Source: Asaia astilbis JCM 15831 | GTDB lineage: Bacteria; Pseudomonadota; Alphaproteobacteria; Acetobacterales; Acetobacteraceae | Direction: 5' to 3' | Length of the DNA: 64,000 bases | NCBI RefSeq assembly: GCF_000613845.1 | Contig: NZ_BAJT01000006.1 | Span: forward strand, 62,001-126,000 | Shown here: piece by piece, positions 59,343-64,000 of the stretch | How positions within the stretch are numbered: the stretch's first letter is position 1 | Layout of the letters: each line of letters opens with the position of its first letter | Notes under the pieces: generated by a model | What the model was told of the DNA's origin: nothing | What the model saw: the letters and a program-made list of their open reading frames with translations, nothing else | The model's database searches: none | Translations under genes and position numbers: made by a program

Positions 59343-60659
59343 TCAGCTGCGCTTGTCGAGAGGGACAAAGTCGCGCCGCGTCTCGCCAACATAAAGCTGA
59401 CGGGGGCGACCGATGCGCTGTCCGGGTTCCTCGATCATTTCCCGCCACTGGCTGATCCAGCCAACGGTGCGCGCAACGGCGAAGAGAACCGTGAACATCG
59501 ATGTCGGGATGCCGATCGCTCTCAGGATGAGTCCCGAATAGAAATCGACATTGGGATACAGGCGTCTCTGAACGAAATAGGGGTCGTTGACGGCAATCTT
59601 CTCGAGCTCGGCCGCAAGGTCGAACATCGGGTCATGCTTGAGGCCGAGTTCGGCGACGACCTCGTGATAGGTCTGCTCCATGATCTTCGCGCGAGGATCG
59701 AAGTTTTTATAAACGCGATGGCCGAAGCCCATGAGCCGGACGCCGCTTTCGCGATCTTTGACCTGCTCGATAAACGACGGAATATTCTCGCGTGAGCCGA
59801 TCTGCGTCAGCATGCCGAGCACGGCCTCATTGGCGCCGCCATGAGCGGGTCCCCACAGGGCAGCGATGCCGGCTGCGATGCAGGCAAAAGGATTTGAGCC
59901 GGTTGAGCCGACAAGGCGCACAGTCGATGTCGAGGCGTTCTGCTCGTGATCGGCGTGCAGGATCAGGATGCGATCGATCGCTCGGGCGAGAACCGGATTG
60001 ACCTTGTATTCCGCGTTCGGTCGCGCAAACAGCATCTTCAGAAAGTTCTCGGAGAAGCTGAGCTCGTTATCCGGATAAACGAAGGGCTCACCGACAGTGT
60101 ATTTATAGGCCCAGGCAGCGATGGTGGGCACTTTGGCAATCAGACGGCGGGTAGAGAGATCGCGTGAGGCAGCATGCGAGATATCGACTGCATCGGGATA
60201 GAACGCCGAGAGTGCTGCCACCGTGCCGCATAGAATGGCCATCGGATGGGCGTCACGGCGAAAGCCGTTGAAGAAATTGCGGATCTGCTCGTGAAGCAGA
60301 GCCTGCTCCTTGATGTCCTGCTGGAAGCGCTCGTAATCCGCCTGATTCGGCAGCTCGCCATAGACCAGCAGGAAGGCTGTCTCGGTGAAGCTCGCCCCCG
60401 TGGCAAGTTGTTCGATCGGATAACCACGATGTAACAGGACACCTTCGTCCCCGTCGATGAAGGTGATGGCACTCCGGCAGGACGCGGTCTCCCCATAGCC
60501 CGGATCGAAGGAGAACATCTCCGACTGGGTCGTCAGCTTGCGGATATCGACCACATCGGGGCCGAGCGTGCCTTTGAGTATGGGAAATTCGGCAGAGCGC
60601 TCGCCAATGCTGAGTGTTGCCGTTTCGGGAGTGGATCCGTTTGTGTCGTGATCAGCCAT
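59343..60659 (-). CDS. gltA: citrate synthase
   Basis: Condenses acetyl-CoA and oxaloacetate. Hexameric type, 438 residues: [44 protein letters not shown] with a catalytic histidine, [15 protein letters not shown], and [17 protein letters not shown] with the catalytic aspartate. Intact. In acetic acid bacteria citrate synthase (AarA in Acetobacter aceti) also supports acetic acid tolerance, known from the group. Confidence 0.95.
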   Translation of the reverse strand: MADHDTNGSTPETATLSIGERSAEFPILKGTLGPDVVDIRKLTTQSEMFSFDPGYGETASCRSAITFIDGDEGVLLHRGYPIEQLATGASFTETAFLLVYGELPNQADYERFQQDIKEQALLHEQIRNFFNGFRRDAHPMAILCGTVAALSAFYPDAVDISHAASRDLSTRRLIAKVPTIAAWAYKYTVGEPFVYPDNELSFSENFLKMLFARPNAEYKVNPVLARAIDRILILHADHEQNASTSTVRLVGSTGSNPFACIAAGIAALWGPAHGGANEAVLGMLTQIGSRENIPSFIEQVKDRESGVRLMGFGHRVYKNFDPRAKIMEQTYHEVVAELGLKHDPMFDLAAELEKIAVNDPYFVQRRLYPNVDFYSGLILRAIGIPTSMFTVLFAVARTVGWISQWREMIEEPGQRIGRPRQLYVGETRRDFVPLDKRS

Positions 60660-60715
60660 GGACGTGCCTTAGGAAGTTAGCCTCAGTGAGGCAATCAACG
60701 TATGGGTGAAGTAAC

Positions 60716-61230
60716 CTATGGACGAAGGACGGTGCCAAGTGTCGCCGTGTTGGGCGACAATCCAGCCCAATCTGATGCGACGTTGAAAAGCGTGGCGGTA
60801 CCCGGTTCATATCCCTGCATTAGCTCACGGGCGATCGGGCCGTCGATTGCATCGCTCGCCAGATGACGACACGTTTCGGCGATTGCCGGGTTATGGCCGA
60901 TGATAATGAGGGTTCCGAGCGATTGCGGCGTCTCCCTCAGAAGTTCGAGAATGCCGTAAAGATCGAGGTCATAGAGGGCGTCCAGGCCAAGTACCACACA
61001 GGAGGCGGCAGATGCTCCGTCACGGCGAGTGCTGTCTGCGTGGTCCGTCGCGCGGTGCTGTGCCACAGATGGGCACCTGAAAAATCGATACCGACAGAAG
61101 CGAGTTTGGCCCCTATGGTCTGGGCATCGATCTCGCCCTGCGGTGTGAGGGCGCGCTCGCGGTCGACGCCGCCAAACAGCTCTGGCGAGGCCTGAGCGTG
61201 TCTGACGAGGATAAGATGGTGCGACGTCAT
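60716..61230 (-). CDS. sixA: SixA-type histidine phosphatase, frame broken
   Basis: About 171 residues after repair. Phosphoglycerate-mutase fold: LILVRHAQASPE with the catalytic RH, LTPQGEIDAQTIGAKL, HSTARRTTQTA, and the second-half LIIIGHNPAIAE with the other histidine. The frame breaks near 61017; one added base after CTGC joins EHL to ASCVVLGLDALYDLDLYGI. Members remove phosphate from phosphohistidine proteins; substrate here unknown. Confidence 0.85.
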
Positions 61231-61245
61231 GGCACGCTCCCCAAT

Positions 61246-61548
61246 TTAGCGCGGGTCGCGCCCTGCGATAGAATCATGGTGGCGGATGACTTCACGGATG
61301 ATGAAGGCAAGAAATTTTTCCGCGAAATCGGGGTCCAGCCGCGCCGAAGACGCAAGCTGCCTCAGTCGTTCGATCTGACGTGCCTCGCGGGACGGATCGG
61401 CAGCAGGAAGGCCGGATCGGGCCTTGAGCTCGCCCACTGCCTGGGTCTGACGGAATCGCTCAGCCAGCATATGGATGACCGCGGCATCGATATTATCGAT
61501 GCTCTGGCGATGCCGTTCGAGAAGGGAGAGTGTTTCTTGGTCAGACAT
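61246..61548 (-). CDS. chorismate mutase (AroQ)
   Basis: 100-residue all-helical AroQ-type mutase making prephenate. The N-terminal helix SIDNIDAAVIHMLAERFRQTQAVGELKA holds the active-site arginine and lysine pattern; PSREARQIERL and a last helix AFIIREVIRHHDS follow. The start at 61548 overlaps the phosphatase stop by 8 bases, so it is the second gene of a pair. Confidence 0.9.
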   Translation of the reverse strand: MSDQETLSLLERHRQSIDNIDAAVIHMLAERFRQTQAVGELKARSGLPAADPSREARQIERLRQLASSARLDPDFAEKFLAFIIREVIRHHDSIAGRDPR

Positions 61549-62218
61549 CGAGATCAATCCAGGCAAGATGGCCGCCTTTTCCGGCGCCAAGGTCGGTGAA
61601 AATGGCACGTCCGCCGTTGCGTCCGTCCTTGATCCAGGGGCGGCCATCGGTGGAGCGTCTGTCATGCCCGCAATACACGATATGCGTATCGGGGATATGG
61701 TCGATCCAGCGCAGACGGCGCTCGGGATAGCCATCTGGCTGCATCCGCCCGGTTGTCTCACCGAAAAGCGCGCGGGACAGGAGCGGTGTCATCTGGCCCA
61801 GAGCCGGAGGAGGCGCCTCAATCAGCATGTCGGTGTGAAAGCCACCGTGAACGAAGATCAGGTTTTTATGGACGATCCAGGCCGGGGCATCTGCTATCGC
61901 CTCGTAGGCACGCTCGCGCAACCCTGCCTGCATCGGGCCGGAGAGTTGATGGATGGTCTCTTCCAGCGGCGGATCGCGTCGCAGTCGACGACCTTCCAGC
62001 GCTCGGCCAAGTTTGCGATCGTGATTGCCGAGAATGAACAGACCACGCCCGTCATCGATCAGATCGAGCATGAGGCGCAGGGTTCCGGCACTATCGGGGC
62101 CGTGATCCACCAGATCGCCGAGCTGGATAATGAAACGGTCTGTCGCGACGGCATGCTCGAAAGCGTTGAGATCACCATGCACATCTCCCACCACGCGCAA
62201 GCCGCGCCCGGCGCTCAA
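61541..62218 (-). CDS. PPP-family metallophosphatase
   Basis: 225 residues with all metal motifs: GDVHGD, GDLVDHGPDS, GNHD, and later VHGGF and CGHDRR. Resembles bacterial protein phosphatase/ApaH-like enzymes that act on phosphoproteins or diadenosine polyphosphates. Intact. Coupled to the chorismate mutase gene. Substrate unknown. Confidence 0.88.
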   Translation of the reverse strand: MSAGRGLRVVGDVHGDLNAFEHAVATDRFIIQLGDLVDHGPDSAGTLRLMLDLIDDGRGLFILGNHDRKLGRALEGRRLRRDPPLEETIHQLSGPMQAGLRERAYEAIADAPAWIVHKNLIFVHGGFHTDMLIEAPPPALGQMTPLLSRALFGETTGRMQPDGYPERRLRWIDHIPDTHIVYCGHDRRSTDGRPWIKDGRNGGRAIFTDLGAGKGGHLAWIDLDV

Positions 62219-62353
62219 CCTCGATAGATCGGGTAGAAGGTGGGGGGAGAATGTAATTGGTCTGGCCTTTCGGTGTCAGGTAATCGCCGAACAGACACTA
62301 TGAGCGTTATCGAGCGAAAAACACAATAAAGACATGGTTATAACGGTTCCGGG

Positions 62354-64000
62354 TCAGGGCGCTACTGCCAGTGAACCGCTTTCTGCGAAGGAAGCGGCCA
62401 GAGTAAGATCGACCGACAGGATCTGACTGACGCCGCGCTCCTGCATGGTGACCCCGAAAAGCCTGTCCATATGGGCCATGGTGAGCTGGTGATGCGTCAC
62501 GATCAGAAAGCGCGTCTGGGATTCCTCAGCCATTTCCTTGAGCAGGCCGCAAAGCCGCTCGACATTCGCGTCGTCAAGCGGCGCATCGACCTCGTCCAGT
62601 ATACATAAAGGGGCAGGCTGGCAGCGGAATGTCGCAAAGATCAGCGACAGGGCGGTCAGTGCCTGCTCTCCGCCAGAGAGAAGCGACAGGGTCGAGAGCT
62701 TCTTTCCCGGGGGCTGCGCGAAGATTTCGAGACCTGCTTCGAGCGGGTCATCACTCCCAACGAGACCCAGATGCGCCTTGCCACCGTTGAACATCCGGCT
62801 GAACAGCGCCTGAAAGTGACGGTCCACCTCGACGAAGACGGCCTGCAACCGTTCTCGACCCTCTTTTTTCAACCCGGAGATCGATCCGCGCAGACGATCA
62901 ATGGCCGATGTCAGCTCTTCGTGCTCGCGTGCAAGATGATCGGACTGAGCGCGCGCCTGCGTATACTCTTCTTCGGCGAGAAGATTGACCGGGCCGAGGG
63001 CTTCGCGCTCGTTCTGGTTTCGGGTCAGGCGTCGTTTGAGCGTTGTTTCACTCTGTTCCGTAAGCGGGACGTCCTGAGCAGGCTCGATCATGACGCCATT
63101 TCGCGCTTCGGTAAGTTTCTCAAGCTGCGCGCAGGCCTGGGTCAGCCGCTCCTGCAAACGGATCGCGTTTTCGCGTGCCGTATGACACCGCTGCTCTTCC
63201 TGCTGGCGCGTTTTGCCGAGCTGGTCGAGGGCAGATTCGATGTCCGACTGCATCGTGGCGGCCTGAGAGAACGCTTCCTCTGCCTCTCCGAGAGAGGATC
63301 CCGTCTCACCTGCGACACCTTCAAGGCGGGTCTTTTCGGCGTCGTTTCGCAAGATTTCAGCGTCGCCCTGCGCGACACGCTCGTCGAGACGGGCGAGATC
63401 CTCCTTCAGGCCGTGGCTCAGCGCGTTGTTTTCGCTCTGACGCTGGCTGAGTTGGTCATGCTCCTGCCCGGCACGATCTCGTGCGGTCTCAGCGTCACGG
63501 AGACGGTCGCGGGCTTCCAGATCTGCGACACGGAGTGCGGTCACCCTCTCAAGTGCCGTCGCAAGCTCAGCTTCAAGAGGGGCGAGGTTCAGAGGTTCGG
63601 GGAGACGAGTCTGGTGATCGCGTAGCTGTTCCAGATCTTTCAGAACGGCCTCATGCTGGGGGACTAGCGCCGAGAGGCGGCTTGTCAGGCTGAGTTTGAT
63701 GTCGCGTGCTGCTTGAAGCTCACGGCTTGCTGCACCGATTTCCTTACCGATGGCGTCGAGCTGGCGCTGTGTTTCGGCAAGCTGGCTCTCGAGCGAAACG
63801 AGGGCCGCTTTCTGGGTCGCAACCGCCTCGCGGCACGACGCGAGCTGTCTGTCGTGATTGCCCTGTTCCAGGCTCTCGCGCTGGGTAGCGAGCTCAGCCC
63901 GATCCTGCCGGGCTCTTTCCAGAGCGTCGGTCAGAGTGGCCGTTTTAGCCGTATTCGACTCTTCCAGCAGGCGCAGGCGGGTGGCTTCTTCCTGAGCGGT
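62354..64000 (-). CDS. smc: chromosome segregation protein SMC, C-terminal part (runs off window end)
   Basis: Condensin ATPase. The visible 548 codons hold the end of the coiled coil, with long Glu/Gln/Arg/Ala-rich helices, and the C-terminal ATPase head: GPVNLLAEEEY, the ABC signature LSLLSGGEQALTALSLIFA, Walker B LCILDEVDAPLDDANVERL and the H-loop LIVTHHQLTM. The frame is continuous to the window edge when followed through Leu/Val codons upstream of a GTG at 63544. The hinge and N-terminal Walker A lie outside the window. Confidence 0.94.
   Translation of the reverse strand, partial: TAQEEATRLRLLEESNTAKTATLTDALERARQDRAELATQRESLEQGNHDRQLASCREAVATQKAALVSLESQLAETQRQLDAIGKEIGAASRELQAARDIKLSLTSRLSALVPQHEAVLKDLEQLRDHQTRLPEPLNLAPLEAELATALERVTALRVADLEARDRLRDAETARDRAGQEHDQLSQRQSENNALSHGLKEDLARLDERVAQGDAEILRNDAEKTRLEGVAGETGSSLGEAEEAFSQAATMQSDIESALDQLGKTRQQEEQRCHTARENAIRLQERLTQACAQLEKLTEARNGVMIEPAQDVPLTEQSETTLKRRLTRNQNEREALGPVNLLAEEEYTQARAQSDHLAREHEELTSAIDRLRGSISGLKKEGRERLQAVFVEVDRHFQALFSRMFNGGKAHLGLVGSDDPLEAGLEIFAQPPGKKLSTLSLLSGGEQALTALSLIFATFRCQPAPLCILDEVDAPLDDANVERLCGLLKEMAEESQTRFLIVTHHQLTMAHMDRLFGVTMQERGVSQILSVDLTLAASFAESGSLAVAP

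Noticed and set aside
62771-63625. 284-codon frame antisense to smc
   Set aside because: Shadow of coiled-coil and head codons.

Overview
The window reads as chromosomal DNA of an acetic acid bacterium (Acetobacteraceae, Alphaproteobacteria). The codon and base use is GC-rich. The gene families and their order (argH-lptM, bamB-der, nrdA/nrdB with NrdR boxes, CtrA-like boxes, lpxL-lpxK-waaA, a GntP gluconate permease) fit that group. An Asaia- or Kozakia-like genus is a guess and was not tested. Almost all genes are housekeeping genes.

Layout. 1-4.6 kb: the 5' part of lysA, cdd, a secreted trypsin-like protease, a receiver-only response regulator, two identical tRNA-Arg(ACG) genes, a lipoprotein and guaA. 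4.54-8.68 kb: a compact island inserted at the 3' end of guaA, bounded by an 18-bp imperfect direct repeat. It carries one large gene for an Mrr-like nuclease fused to a STAND-like P-loop NTPase and helical repeats, plus at most small ORFs, and has no recognisable integrase. 8.8-16 kb: chemoreceptor, YffB-like protein, HNH protein, gluQ, argH-lptM, formylglutamate amidohydrolase, aroE. 16-23 kb: coaE-dnaQ-GT9-GT4-asnB, which looks like one transcription unit moving from replication and CoA synthesis into surface glycan synthesis, then pyrC. 23-28 kb: class A beta-lactamase and a YfgM-like protein-bamB-der unit. 28-36 kb: an accessory metabolism and transport block (YitT, LysR, GntP, dienelactone hydrolase, DHA2 exporter) and an HD/nucleotidyltransferase gene pair. 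36-48 kb: ubiA, rsmE, gshA, lolA, rsmI, an LpoA-like lipoprotein, then the lipid A/Kdo genes lpxL-lpxK-waaA-DUF374, a universal stress protein and pdxH. 48-55 kb: fabI-aroC, OsmC, and an NrdR-box-controlled operon nrdA-(YbaY/META protein)-nrdB. 55-64 kb: an N6-adenine methyltransferase, polyprenyl diphosphate synthase, murI, pyrE, gltA, sixA, chorismate mutase, a PPP-type phosphatase and the 3' part of smc.

A striking technical feature is that 19 genes, including essential ones (dnaQ, der, nrdA, murI, polyprenyl synthase), have 24 reading-frame breaks. Twenty-three are repaired by adding one base and the other (bamB) by adding two or removing one. This is far more likely to be systematic base loss in the sequence than real gene decay. 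Broken genes are therefore annotated as single CDSs across the break, with the break position given. All breaks can be placed directly after a GC dinucleotide and repaired by restoring a C.

The most promising biology is the guaA island with its single nuclease-STAND-like gene, a candidate one-gene antiphage defence system on a non-autonomous integrating element.
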